Assembly (NCBI GenBank): GCA_902566635.1
Contig: CACFJP010000009.1
Span: forward strand, 1 to 59,342
Direction: 5' to 3'
Length of the DNA: 59,342 bases
Source: an uncultured Bacteroidota bacterium
GTDB lineage: Bacteria; Bacteroidota; Bacteroidia; Flavobacteriales; Flavobacteriaceae
Shown here: one piece after another, positions 47,323 to 56,839 of the stretch
How the letters are laid out: each line of letters begins with the position of its first letter
How positions within the stretch are numbered: the stretch's first letter is position 1
Program-made: the position numbers and the translations under genes
The notes under the pieces: generated by a model
Database searches by the model: none
What the model saw: only the letters and a program-made list of their open reading frames with translations
What the model was told of the DNA's origin: nothing

Positions 47323-49731
47323 TTATGCTCTCAGTTCTGCGCCAAACTCTTTTTGCATCCTCTCAAAAATTTTATTAATTGACTTATCTATCTGCTTGTC
47401 CGTTAATGTTTTACGAGAATCATTGAAAGTGAAACTTAAACCATATGATGTTTTTCCTTTGGGAATACCTTTTCCTTCATAAACATCAAAAAGTTGAATC
47501 GATGTCAGTAGTTTTTTCTCAGTTTCTTGTGCAACATTTCGCAACGATGCAAATGATACATGATTGTCGACAAGCAATGCTAAATCACGCTTTACTGAGG
47601 GGAATTTGGAGATAGATTTGATGTGCTTTGCGTTGAGTAATGCCACTTTTTGAAATGCTTCTATGTCGATTTCTGCGCCATAAACTTCATTCTCGATCGT
47701 TATATCACTAAATGTTGATAATTCTAGTTGCCCCAAATGGGCAAACACAGTGTTTTTAGACATAAGAGTGATGCCATTCTTGAAGTGCTTTTGATTTGTC
47801 AGTTCGTGTTCTGTACTCTCAATTCCTGCTCGCTTACAGATTGCCTGGATAACTCCTTTGATAAAAAAGAAGTCATTGCGAAGACCATTGTTGCGCCAGT
47901 GATTTTCATTTTGCCCTCCAGTGACCCCTATGACAAGTTGTTTTGTTTCAACATTTTCGTCTACTTCCTTGTGATAGGTGTTTCCAAACTCAAAAAACTT
48001 ACAGTTCTCATTTTTCCTGTTGATATTGTATTGCATAGATGCAACTAAGCCTTCAAATAAGTTTGTTCTCATTGCTGTGAGGTCTTGACTTAAGGGATTG
48101 ACAATGGTGATGGTTTTGTCAGCTTCACTTTCATTCAATTTGACAAGTGAGTTGTTATAAATTTCAAAAAATCCGAGGTTTGCCAACTGTTGACCTATAA
48201 TTCTTTCTATTGTGTCAGCTGCTTTGTCACCTTTGGGCATGGAAGTGGTGAGCTGATCTGAAAAATCGATATTGTTGTAACCATAGATACGTAAAATCTC
48301 TTCAACGACGTCGGCAGGTCGTGTTACATCTACACGATAAGTCGGAACAGAAAGACCCAAAGTAGTTTCTGAAACACTGTTGATTTTGATATCTAGGGAA
48401 GTCAAAATGGACTCTACGGATTCTCTTGGTATTTCATGTCCAATGAGTTTATTGATATATTCAAACTGAATCGTGAGTTGATGTGGTTTTGCTTTGTTTG
48501 GATAATCATCAGAAATTTCACTAGTAATTTCACCCCCAGCAACTTCCATAATGAGAAGGGCAGCACGTTTGAGTGCATATTCACATAATTCAATATCTAT
48601 TCCACGCTCAAATCGAAAGGATGCATCAGTATTTAGACCATGGCGTTTGGCTGTTTTTCGTATGCGTACAGGGTCAAAGTAGGCACTTTCCAAAAACACT
48701 TCCTTTGTGGCTGCTGTTATCCCAGAATCAATTCCACCAAAAACACCTGCAATACACATGGGCTTGTCGCCATCACATATCATTAAATCTTCTTCATGTA
48801 GCTCTCTTTTTACACCATCGAGTGTGGTGAAAGAAGTGCCTTTGGCAAGGGTTTTGACCTGAACTGTTTTTGAGGAAATCTTATTTGCATCGAAAGCGTG
48901 CAAAGGTTGTCCGATTTCGTGAAGCACATAATTTGTAGCATCAACGATGTTATTGATCGGAGTAAGGCCTATTGCTTTGAGTTTGTTTTGGAGTTTGGCA
49001 GGGGAGGGACCAACACTCACCCCAGAGATTCGAACACCACAATATCTAGGTGCTGCATTGACATCTAAAACATCAACACGAATGGGATCAATGGACTGCT
49101 GAACATGAAAATCATTGGCACCAGGAGTGATAAGCTCAGTTTGAATACCACGATAGGTCCAAGCTGCCTTTATATCACGTGCAACACCCATATGGCTCAT
49201 CGCGTCGGCGCGATTTGGGGTTAATCCTATTTCAAAAACATCATCTTTTTCAGGTAAAAACACATCAGAACAAGGTGTCCCAACTTTCCATTTTCCATCC
49301 AAAACCATGATGCCATCATGACTTTGACCTACGCCAATTTCGTCTTCAGCACAGATCATACCCATGCTTACTTGATCACGAATTTTTGCCTTTTTGATCT
49401 TAAATGGATCTCCTTCCAAGGGGTGAATGGTACAACCCACTGTTGCAACAGCAACTTTTTGACCTTTAGCGACGTTTGGTGCTCCACAGACAATTGACAA
49501 TGGCTCATCATCCCCAACATCGACAGTGGTGACTTTAAGTTTATCTGCATTGGGGTGTTTTTCACATGTGAGCACTTCACCCACAACCACTCCTTCTAGC
49601 ATTCCAGGGATAGATTCAAAAGTTTCAACACCCTCAACCTCTAACCCCAAATCAGTCAATAGGTCACTAACTTGTTCAACGCTCCAGTTTGTTTTGACAA
49701 ATTTCTTTAACCAGTTAAATGATATTTTCAT
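47323..49731 (-). CDS. pheT: Phenylalanine-tRNA ligase beta subunit
   Basis: Large subunit of the tetrameric PheRS. 802 residues. In order: tRNA-binding OB domain (about 40-155, with CEKHPNADKLKVTTVDVGD and VCGAPNVAKGQKVAVA), B1/B3-B4 editing-domain region (about 210-400), B5 domain (about 405-480), catalytic-like module, and C-terminal FDX-ACB anticodon-binding domain (KSISKFPSVKRDLALLVDN near 710). The alpha subunit gene is not in the window. It follows recG by 54 bases, a gap with only an imperfect promoter box (TATCTTTA). Confidence 0.97.
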   Translation of the reverse strand: MKISFNWLKKFVKTNWSVEQVSDLLTDLGLEVEGVETFESIPGMLEGVVVGEVLTCEKHPNADKLKVTTVDVGDDEPLSIVCGAPNVAKGQKVAVATVGCTIHPLEGDPFKIKKAKIRDQVSMGMICAEDEIGVGQSHDGIMVLDGKWKVGTPCSDVFLPEKDDVFEIGLTPNRADAMSHMGVARDIKAAWTYRGIQTELITPGANDFHVQQSIDPIRVDVLDVNAAPRYCGVRISGVSVGPSPAKLQNKLKAIGLTPINNIVDATNYVLHEIGQPLHAFDANKISSKTVQVKTLAKGTSFTTLDGVKRELHEEDLMICDGDKPMCIAGVFGGIDSGITAATKEVFLESAYFDPVRIRKTAKRHGLNTDASFRFERGIDIELCEYALKRAALLIMEVAGGEITSEISDDYPNKAKPHQLTIQFEYINKLIGHEIPRESVESILTSLDIKINSVSETTLGLSVPTYRVDVTRPADVVEEILRIYGYNNIDFSDQLTTSMPKGDKAADTIERIIGQQLANLGFFEIYNNSLVKLNESEADKTITIVNPLSQDLTAMRTNLFEGLVASMQYNINRKNENCKFFEFGNTYHKEVDENVETKQLVIGVTGGQNENHWRNNGLRNDFFFIKGVIQAICKRAGIESTEHELTNQKHFKNGITLMSKNTVFAHLGQLELSTFSDITIENEVYGAEIDIEAFQKVALLNAKHIKSISKFPSVKRDLALLVDNHVSFASLRNVAQETEKKLLTSIQLFDVYEGKGIPKGKTSYGLSFTFNDSRKTLTDKQIDKSINKIFERMQKEFGAELRA

Positions 49732-49785
49732 GCCCGAATACTATTGGTGTAAAGATACGACGAAGATTTATTCTATTGATATCTT

Positions 49786-51891
49786 TTATGAGATGTACTT
49801 CCATATTCCTTTTCCTGATTGGAGGATGCGAATGGTGTCAGCAATTGGCTTGTTGTGCTCTTTTACTAATATAGGGTCGTCCGCCAACAATTGAGTCGCC
49901 ACTGTGCGAACTTGCTGAATGACTTGTGCATCACGACTCAGATTTGCGATGCGCATTTGCAGAATACCACTTTGTTGGGTTCCCATCAGATCTCCTGGTC
50001 CTCGAAGTTTTAAATCGATCTCAGCAAGTTTAAAACCATCTTGTGATTGTATCATAGCATTGATACGTGTTTTGGCCTCATTGGATAACTTATTGCCTGT
50101 CATCAAAATGCAATAGCTTTTATCAGCCCCTCGTCCGATGCGTCCACGCAATTGGTGAAGCTGAGATAGCCCAAAACGCTCAGCACTTTCAATAATCATC
50201 ACACTGGCGTTGGGGATATTAACACCTACCTCTATCACTGTTGTAGCGACCATGATTTGTGTCTTTCCACTTGCAAATCGCTGCATTTCCATGGCTTTGT
50301 CTTCTGATTTCATTCGACCATGAACGATACTAATTTGGTAGTTTGGCTTTGGAAAATCTCTTGATATACTTTCAAATCCATCCATTAAATCCTTATAATC
50401 CATCTTTTCTGACTCTTCAATCAATGGGTAAACGATATAGACTTGTCTTCCTTTTGCAACCTCAGTTTTGATAAATTGATTGACTGCCAATCGATTTCGG
50501 TCTGTACGTTGAGCAGTTGTGATTGGTTTTCGCCCTGGCGGTAATTCATCGATAACAGAACTCTCCAAATCGCCATACAATGTCATGGCCAAGGTACGAG
50601 GTATAGGTGTTGCTGTCATCACTAGTATATGAGGGGGAATGTGATTTTTCTTCCAAAGTTTTGCTCTTTGCGCCACACCAAAACGATGTTGTTCGTCAAT
50701 GATGGCAAAGCCCAAATTTTTAAATAAAACACTGGGTTCAAGCACTGCATGTGTGCCGACAAGTAGCTGTAGCTCTCCCGATTGCAGTTGGCTATGAATC
50801 ACTTTCCTCTCTGCTGCTTTGGTTGAGCCAGTGAGCAATTTAATTGTTATGCCCAATGGTTGTGCCACTTCGGAGAGGGTATGAAAATGCTGTTGTGCAA
50901 GGATTTCTGTTGGGGCAACGATAGTTGTTTGCATTTGGTTGTCGAATGCTATCAGTGCACTTAAAAACGCAACAATGGTTTTTCCTGAGCCAACGTCTCC
51001 TTGTAACAACCGATTCATCTGTGCGCCACTACCAAAATCTGAGCGAATTTCTTTGATTACTCTTTTTTGTGCTTTTGTCAACGAAAATGGCATGTGATCA
51101 TTGTAAAAAGTATTGAACAAATCACCAACTTTTACGAACAAGTGTCCTTTAAATTGTTTTCGATGTTCCAATTTTTTCTGCAAAAGCTGGAGTTGAATAA
51201 AAAACAACTCCTCAAATCGAAGGCGTTTTTGGGCTTTTTCAAGTTCATTCAAATTATTTGGAAAATGAATCAAACGCAAAGCATCTGTAGCGCCAATGAG
51301 GTCATGTGCAGTTCTTATATTTTTAGATAAAGTTTCTCTGACACCCAACTGCATCTCTAGAAATAAATGCTGCATAATCTGTCGCATTGTTCGATTCGTA
51401 ATACTGCGATTCACTAGTTTTTCTGTTGAGGGGTAAACAGGTTGAAAAATGGCAGATTTTTTAGTGCTGTCTTCTGTTTGTTCTTCGAGTTCAGGATGGG
51501 CTATTGAGCAACGAGATCCATACCAAGTCAGTTTTCCAAAGGCAATGTAATCGATGTTTAATTGCAACTGTTTTTGAATCCACTGATGCCCCCTAAACCA
51601 AATGAGTTCAATTTCCCCAGTTGCATCTTGAAAATTGGCAATCAAACGCTTTCCTTTGGATTGATTGATCAGACGTATATCAGTGATTTTTCCAATCAAC
51701 TGCACATCAGCCTGTACCTTTGGGAGTTCTGAAATGTTGTGAAAACGAGTGCGATCAACATATCGATTGGGAAAGTGATACAACAAATCCTTGCAAGTAT
51801 CAATACCCAATTCATTTCGAAGTAGAGTACCACGATTTGGACCAACTCCTTTGAGGTATTCAATGGGTTTTTCTAACAAAGATGCTGACAT
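49786..51891 (-). CDS. recG: ATP-dependent DNA helicase RecG
   Basis: Branch-migration helicase that remodels stalled forks. 701 residues from the ATG at 51891 (MSASLLEKPIEYLKGVGPNRG), the usual N-terminus; 37 more in-frame codons upstream are not family-like. Wedge/OB domain (about 60-150), helicase motif I GDVGSGKT near 300, II DEQHRFG near 400, III TATPIPRT, and motif VI QLRGRIGRG near 595. Divergent from the UvrD helicase gene with 92 bases between starts. Confidence 0.96.
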   Translation of the reverse strand: MSASLLEKPIEYLKGVGPNRGTLLRNELGIDTCKDLLYHFPNRYVDRTRFHNISELPKVQADVQLIGKITDIRLINQSKGKRLIANFQDATGEIELIWFRGHQWIQKQLQLNIDYIAFGKLTWYGSRCSIAHPELEEQTEDSTKKSAIFQPVYPSTEKLVNRSITNRTMRQIMQHLFLEMQLGVRETLSKNIRTAHDLIGATDALRLIHFPNNLNELEKAQKRLRFEELFFIQLQLLQKKLEHRKQFKGHLFVKVGDLFNTFYNDHMPFSLTKAQKRVIKEIRSDFGSGAQMNRLLQGDVGSGKTIVAFLSALIAFDNQMQTTIVAPTEILAQQHFHTLSEVAQPLGITIKLLTGSTKAAERKVIHSQLQSGELQLLVGTHAVLEPSVLFKNLGFAIIDEQHRFGVAQRAKLWKKNHIPPHILVMTATPIPRTLAMTLYGDLESSVIDELPPGRKPITTAQRTDRNRLAVNQFIKTEVAKGRQVYIVYPLIEESEKMDYKDLMDGFESISRDFPKPNYQISIVHGRMKSEDKAMEMQRFASGKTQIMVATTVIEVGVNIPNASVMIIESAERFGLSQLHQLRGRIGRGADKSYCILMTGNKLSNEAKTRINAMIQSQDGFKLAEIDLKLRGPGDLMGTQQSGILQMRIANLSRDAQVIQQVRTVATQLLADDPILVKEHNKPIADTIRILQSGKGIWKYIS

Positions 51892-51895
51892 ATAA

Positions 51896-51903
51896 CGAAG
51901 ATA
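51896..51903 (-). promoter_or_regulatory. Imperfect -7 box TATCTTCG for recG, predicted leaderless
   Basis: One mismatch to TAnnTTTG, with four bases between box and ATG. By the SRP calibration the transcript would begin at the start codon (51891). Confidence 0.3.
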
Positions 51904-51970
51904 ATTTATTTCAAAATATTTGTTGATAAAGTGCCCTTTTGTTTTGTGAGATAGACTGATTTTTTTCACG

Positions 51971-51978
51971 TAATTTAG
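51971..51978 (+). promoter_or_regulatory. Imperfect -7 box TAATTTAG for the UvrD-type helicase
   Basis: One mismatch to TAnnTTTG. It covers the first G of the earlier GTG (51978) and ends five bases before the second GTG (51984), so it favours the second. Confidence 0.25.
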
Positions 51979-51983
51979 TGGCT

Positions 51984-54269
51984 GTGGAAGATTACCTATC
52001 ACAACTTAACTCTGCTCAGCAAGAACCTACAACCCATTTGAAAGGGCCTCTGATGGTTATTGCGGGTGCTGGGTCTGGAAAAACGAGAGTGTTGACTTAT
52101 CGAATTGCATATCTGATACAGCAAGGCATAGACGCATTTTCAATATTAGCATTGACTTTTACCAACAAATCAGCTCGGGAAATGAAAACCCGAATTGCCC
52201 AAATTGTGGGAGAAAGTGAATCTAAAAACATTTGGATGGGTACCTTTCACTCTGTTTTTGCACGAATTCTCAGAGCAGAAGCTGATCGCTTGGGCTATCC
52301 TTCAAGTTTCACAATTTATGACACACAGGACTCAGAGCGCCTTGTGAAAGCGATCATCAAGGAAATGAATCTTGACACTGATATTTATAAACCAAAACAA
52401 ATTCGAAATCGAATTTCTTCGTTTAAAAATAGTTTAATTACTGTTCAAGCCTATCACAACAATCCTGAATTGCTTGAAGCAGATCGAGAAGCTAGGCGCT
52501 CAGGCATGGGAAATATCTATAGAAACTACGTTGAGCGATGCTTTAAAGCAGGCGCAATGGATTTTGATGACTTATTGTTAAAAACAAATGAATTACTCAA
52601 TCGTTTTCCAGATGTATTGGCAAAATATCAAGATCGTTTTCGCTACATTTTAGTTGATGAGTATCAAGACACTAATCATTCTCAATACTTGATTGTACGT
52701 GCCCTTGCTGATAAATTTCAAAATCTATGTGTCGTAGGGGATGATTCACAAAGTATTTATGCCTTTCGTGGGGCGAACATCGAAAACATCCTGAACTTTC
52801 ACAAGGACTATCCTGATGCAAAAACCTATCGGTTGGAGCAAAATTATCGATCAACAGAACATATTGTGGATGCTGCCAATAGTGTTATACAACACAACCA
52901 AAACAAACTTGAAAAGACTGTTTGGACAGCCAATGAAAAGGGAGAAAAAATAGTCATTCATAGAAGCCCATCTGATGGGGATGAGGGTCGCTATGTGGCG
53001 CAATCCATATTCGAACAAGCGATGAATTTGCAGCTGCCTTACACGTCATTTGCGATTTTATATCGTACCAATGCGCAGTCAAGAGCGATGGAAGATGCAT
53101 TGCGAAAAAGAAATATTCCATATCGTGTGTTTGGAGGTCTTTCCTTTTATCAGCGTAAAGAAATCAAAGATATGCTTGCTTATCTTCGTTTGATTGTCAA
53201 TCCCAAAGACGAGGAAAGCTTTAAAAGGGTAATCAATTATCCTGGTCGTGGAATAGGGCAGACGACGATTAATAAACTCTTGGTTGCGGCGCAGGAAAAC
53301 AACCTATCCCTTTTTGAAATCGCTGATCGAGCAAATGGATTACTATTGAACATCAATTCAGCAACGAAAACGAAATTGGTAAACTTTGCAACTCTAATAA
53401 AAAGTTTTCAGGCTGCAGATACAAAACAAAATGCATTTCAGACTGCTGACATGGTAGCCAAAAAAACAGGTCTAGTACAGGATCTTAAAAAAGAAGGAAC
53501 CCCAGAAGCAGTGAATAGAGTTGAAAATGTTGAAGAATTGCTCAATGGTGTTCGTGATTTTGTCGAAGGACAGCGTGAAGTTGTGAATGCCAAAGGGTCA
53601 CTTGTTGAATTTCTTGAAGATGTTGCTCTTGCAACAGATTTTGACAATGAATCAACAGATGAAAATGCTGTATCGCTTATGACAGTTCACTTGGCCAAGG
53701 GGTTAGAATTTCCTCATGTTTTTATCGTGGGCATGGAGGATGATTTGTTTCCTTCAGCGATGAATATGAATTCACGTTCTGAATTGGAAGAAGAACGACG
53801 ATTGTTTTATGTAGCTCTCACTCGTGCAAAAAAACAAGCAATACTGACTTACACCCAGTGTCGATACCGATGGGGTAAATTAAATGATGCTGAACCTAGT
53901 CGATTTTTATCAGAAATTGATCCGTCATGTGTTGACAATCGAGTTGTTGAGACAAATTATGAATTTAAGCCTTTGGTCGACACATCGATTTTTGGAGATA
54001 ATAAAGCTAAAATTCGAATAAAGAAGCCCCCAACAAAAAAGAATAAACCTATTCAAAAAAACCTAAAGGCAATTTCATCCTCATCAAGCGCATCAAAAAT
54101 TGATCTTACGCATATTACAGTAGGCGCAAGAGTGGAGCACAACAGGTTTGGTGTTGGGACAATTGTCTCAATTGAGGGGGATGATTGTGATGCAAAAGCA
54201 CTAATTGATTTTGATGGCAATGGAAAAAAAAACCTACTGTTACGATTCGCAAAACTTGATATTTTATAG
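51984..54269 (+). CDS. UvrD/PcrA-type superfamily 1 DNA helicase
   Basis: 3'-5' DNA helicase used in nucleotide excision repair and clearing of replication obstacles. About 761 residues. Walker A GAGSGKT (28-34 from this start), DEYQDTNHSQY (motif II), QNYRSTEHIV (motif IV), VSLMTVHLAKGLEFPHVF (motif V), and VALTRAKK (motif VI). The C-terminus VGARVEHNRFGVGTIVSIEG is the PcrA Tudor-like domain that contacts RNA polymerase. The start is a GTG: 51984 gives MEDYLSQLNSAQ, 51978 would add MA. Immediately followed by a pseudogene. Confidence 0.94.
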   Translation: MEDYLSQLNSAQQEPTTHLKGPLMVIAGAGSGKTRVLTYRIAYLIQQGIDAFSILALTFTNKSAREMKTRIAQIVGESESKNIWMGTFHSVFARILRAEADRLGYPSSFTIYDTQDSERLVKAIIKEMNLDTDIYKPKQIRNRISSFKNSLITVQAYHNNPELLEADREARRSGMGNIYRNYVERCFKAGAMDFDDLLLKTNELLNRFPDVLAKYQDRFRYILVDEYQDTNHSQYLIVRALADKFQNLCVVGDDSQSIYAFRGANIENILNFHKDYPDAKTYRLEQNYRSTEHIVDAANSVIQHNQNKLEKTVWTANEKGEKIVIHRSPSDGDEGRYVAQSIFEQAMNLQLPYTSFAILYRTNAQSRAMEDALRKRNIPYRVFGGLSFYQRKEIKDMLAYLRLIVNPKDEESFKRVINYPGRGIGQTTINKLLVAAQENNLSLFEIADRANGLLLNINSATKTKLVNFATLIKSFQAADTKQNAFQTADMVAKKTGLVQDLKKEGTPEAVNRVENVEELLNGVRDFVEGQREVVNAKGSLVEFLEDVALATDFDNESTDENAVSLMTVHLAKGLEFPHVFIVGMEDDLFPSAMNMNSRSELEEERRLFYVALTRAKKQAILTYTQCRYRWGKLNDAEPSRFLSEIDPSCVDNRVVETNYEFKPLVDTSIFGDNKAKIRIKKPPTKKNKPIQKNLKAISSSSSASKIDLTHITVGARVEHNRFGVGTIVSIEGDDCDAKALIDFDGNGKKNLLLRFAKLDIL

Positions 54270-54858
54270 ATGCGTTTGTCATTTTATGGCCATAACTATA
54301 AGGTCATTCGAAAATCAGTTGAGACATAATGATCTTGGGGGCTTATCATTTATCCAGCAGATACAGTTTATACACTTGGATTTGTAAGTTTAAATACCAC
54401 TGCATTAGCCAAATTGGCAAAAATTAAGAATATCAAAAAGACAAAACTAACTGTGAGGTTGGTCTGTTCTTCAATCTCTCAAGTAGCAGAACACACAGGT
54501 CAAATGGACAGTGCGACCTCAAGTCCTCAAGTTATATTTGCCGGGTTCATTTAAATTTATTCTCCCTGTTACTTAAAAACCTTCAAAGGCTTTGGGCAAG
54601 TGCAATTCTATTGCTGTTCACATTCCCAATCATGAGGATATTTGTGGTTTAATCGATGGCCTAGGCCAACCATTTTCATCAGCATCACTTCAGCATGCAG
54701 ATGAGGCACGTGACTACACAACTGACCTTAATGAGATTGAGCAAGACTGGGATTCTATTGTCGATTTGTTTATTCACATTGGTTTTGGAGGCAATAAGCC
54801 GTCTACAGTTGTGGATTTATTTGGAAATACGCCAGATATCATTCATCAGGGGGGGTAG
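54270..54858 (+). pseudogene. Decayed threonylcarbamoyl-AMP synthase-like gene (Sua5/TsaC/YciO family)
   Basis: Frame pieces together spell a short Sua5/YciO protein. From about 54306 one frame gives KVIRKSVET, two stops (54327-54332), then LIIYPADTVYTLGF, ALAKLAKIKNIKK and LVCSSISQVAEHTGQMD. A frameshift around 54521-54545 leads to LPGSFKFILP, a stop at 54574-54576, and an open stretch to 54858 with IAVHIPNH, QPFSSASLQHADEARDYT, VDLFIHIGFGG and PSTVVDLFGNTPDIIHQGG. YPADTVY and PSTVVDL are hallmarks of the family. The 3' open piece is 88 codons and is not a gene on its own. As t6A formation is essential, a working Sua5 must lie elsewhere; this was probably a second, YciO-like copy. Confidence 0.85.
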
Positions 54859-54872
54859 GTTTTTTTTATAAT

Positions 54873-54900
54873 AAAAAAACGCAACCCGAAGGTTGCGTTT
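54873..54900 (-). terminator. Rho-independent terminator of the OmpA-family gene
   Basis: On the minus strand a perfect ten-base stem (AAACGCAACC with GGTTGCGTTT, 54900-54891 and 54886-54877) encloses the stable tetraloop TTCG closed by C-G, followed by TTTT. It lies 24 bases after the ompA-family stop. It is the only clear stem-loop terminator after a protein gene in the window. Confidence 0.9.
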
Positions 54901-54924
54901 CAAATATTATGATACGATTGCTTG

Positions 54925-55782
54925 CTATTCAGCAGCAGCAGCCATTGCCTCGTCTAATAGACTGTAGAATTGATCTAATTTTGGAAGTAAAACAATTCTA
55001 ATTCTTCTGTTATTTGCACGTCCTGATGCAGTTTCGTTATCATCAACAGGAATGTAAGAGCTACGTCCAGCAGCGATCATACGCTCAGGTGCAACGCCAA
55101 ATTCTTTTTGAAGAACTCTAACGATAGATGTTGCACGATTCACACTCAAATCCCAGTTGTCTTCAAACATTTCGTTGCTAATTGGTCTGTCATCTGTGTG
55201 ACCTTCAACCATAAACTCAAATTCTGGTTTGTCATTAATAATTTTAGCAACTTTTCCAAGCACTTCTTTTGCACGTTGGGTAATTCTATTACTACCTGAG
55301 TTGAACAACATTTTATCAGAAATAGAGATAAATACAACACCTTTTTCAACATTGATTTCAATATCACTGTCATTTATATCAACAAGTGAGCTTTTCAAGG
55401 CTGTTACAAGTGCGAGAGTAACTGAATCTCTACGCGTTACAGCATCTTGCATTCTTCGAATTGTTAAATCTTTTTCTTTTAATGACTCTAGAGAACGCTC
55501 AAGGTTGTCAGCACCTTTCTTTGTCAATGTTGTTAGGTTACCCATGTTATTAATAAGGTCTTGATTGTTCTCAATGAGAAACTGATTTTGCTTACGAAGT
55601 TCAGCGATCGAAGCATCGGTTGCCGCTTTTTCATCTAAACAAGCGTTGAGCTCAACAGTTGTAGAGTTCAACAAATCTTGCGTTTCTTTTTGTTGAGTTT
55701 CAAGAGCAGCATATTTTTTCTGGGGTACACATGATGTAAATAGGATAGGGAATGCTACAAGTAATACGATTATTTTTTTCAT
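54925..55782 (-). CDS. OmpA-family peptidoglycan-binding lipoprotein
   Basis: 285 residues from the ATG at 55782; eight more in-frame codons upstream reach into the promoter box and are excluded. Signal with lipobox ILFTSC (Cys18). A long helical coiled coil (about 25-125: AALETQQKETQDLLNS, SIAELRKQNQFLIENNQDLINN) leads to a C-terminal OmpA domain (about 150-275) with VEGHTDDRPIS, LSVNRATSIVRVLQ and the peptidoglycan-binding ASGRANNRRIRIVL. Probably links the outer membrane to the cell wall. It has its own promoter and terminator, so it is monocistronic and likely well expressed. Confidence 0.93.
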   Translation of the reverse strand: MKKIIVLLVAFPILFTSCVPQKKYAALETQQKETQDLLNSTTVELNACLDEKAATDASIAELRKQNQFLIENNQDLINNMGNLTTLTKKGADNLERSLESLKEKDLTIRRMQDAVTRRDSVTLALVTALKSSLVDINDSDIEINVEKGVVFISISDKMLFNSGSNRITQRAKEVLGKVAKIINDKPEFEFMVEGHTDDRPISNEMFEDNWDLSVNRATSIVRVLQKEFGVAPERMIAAGRSSYIPVDDNETASGRANNRRIRIVLLPKLDQFYSLLDEAMAAAAE

Positions 55783-55803
55783 TACTATGATTTTAATTTT
55801 TTT

Positions 55804-55811
55804 CAAAGTTA
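55804..55811 (-). promoter_or_regulatory. Candidate -7 box TAACTTTG for the OmpA-family gene
   Basis: Exact TAnnTTTG match on the minus strand; predicted start near 55799, 17 bases before the ATG at 55782. An ATG at 55806 would overlap this box and is therefore unlikely to be used. Confidence 0.55.
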
Positions 55812-55863
55812 TTAAAAATAAGATAAATCTTCTCTTAATTAGAACGCTTTTTTATCTATAAAA

Positions 55864-56838
55864 TTATTTACCTCCTATTCTTGCAGTCAAAAACTTTATA
55901 AAAACGCTTTGTATTTGTAAAGGGGAAATGATTTTTTGTCGATGTTTACATGCTTGTCGAAATACCCGAAAAAAGGAGTTATGCGCCTTGATAATAGCCC
56001 AAACATGGCCGAACCGAAGCGTTATGAAAAAGAAGATTCCAATAAGAAAATCAAAACCAAGTCGGAAAAGGATGATGAATAGTAATGGCATCAAATTAAT
56101 GTTTTTGGTGTAGCTCCAAAGTGAATTACGAATATTGTAATAGAGTTTTTTTGTATGACTTGTTGCTAGTGTTCCACCTCCTAGATGTGCTACCTTCACT
56201 GTTCCATTGCACATTGCTGACCAGCCCCTTGCCTTTCCTCTAATACATAAGTCAATTTCTTCAAAGTGCATAAAAAAACCTTCATCAAAACCACCCAACT
56301 GTTTAAAAGTTGTTTCTCGAACCCAAAAAGCAGCACCACTGACCCAAGTAACATCTTGCTGATTGTCATACTGTCCCTGATCTTTTTCGCAATGATTTAG
56401 GTAGCGGCCTCTGCAATATGGAAAACCTAAAATATCTAGATAACCACCTGCAGCCCCGGCATAATCAAAAAAAGATTCGTTGTGCAAAGATACAATTTTG
56501 GGTTGTGCAAATCCAAGTAACTGATGTTCCAAAAACAATTCTTTCATTGATGCAACCCAAGGGGAAGATATTTGAATGTCGTTGTTGAGCAAGCAATACA
56601 AATCTGCATCAATTTTGGAAATCGCCAGGTTGTATCCTTTTGCATAACCATAATTTTTATCAAGAATTAAAGTCTTAACAACTGGAAAATTATTTTTTAT
56701 AAAATCAATTGAATAATCCTTCGATCCATTGTCCACAACCCATATTTCTGCATCACCTTTATAATCTACAACACTTTCTAGATAGGATGACAGCAGCTGC
56801 TTTCCATTATGATTTAGTATTAGAATAGCAACTCTCAT
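55864..56838 (-). CDS. Family 2 glycosyltransferase, rhamnosyltransferase-like
   Basis: 324 residues. GT-A fold: VAILILNHNGKQLLSSYLESV at 3-23, VVDNGSKDYS near 54, NYGYAKGYNLAI near 62-73, metal-binding LLNNDIQ near 86, and the acceptor-side GAAFWVRETTFKQLGGFDEGFFMHFEEIDLCIRG region, here split by its EE-D. Two hydrophobic stretches near the C-terminus (LMPLLFIILFRLGFDFLIGIFFFITLRFG) indicate membrane attachment. Sugar unknown. It starts one base after the HsdR-N gene stops, so the two are cotranscribed, an unexpected partnership with no sugar genes nearby. Confidence 0.88.
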   Translation of the reverse strand: MRVAILILNHNGKQLLSSYLESVVDYKGDAEIWVVDNGSKDYSIDFIKNNFPVVKTLILDKNYGYAKGYNLAISKIDADLYCLLNNDIQISSPWVASMKELFLEHQLLGFAQPKIVSLHNESFFDYAGAAGGYLDILGFPYCRGRYLNHCEKDQGQYDNQQDVTWVSGAAFWVRETTFKQLGGFDEGFFMHFEEIDLCIRGKARGWSAMCNGTVKVAHLGGGTLATSHTKKLYYNIRNSLWSYTKNINLMPLLFIILFRLGFDFLIGIFFFITLRFGHVWAIIKAHNSFFRVFRQACKHRQKIISPLQIQSVFIKFLTARIGGK

Positions 56839-56839
56839 T

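Noticed and set aside
54592-54858. An open frame of 88 codons that might be a small gene
   Set aside because: It is the intact 3' end of the Sua5/YciO-like pseudogene, starting in mid-domain at a TTG.
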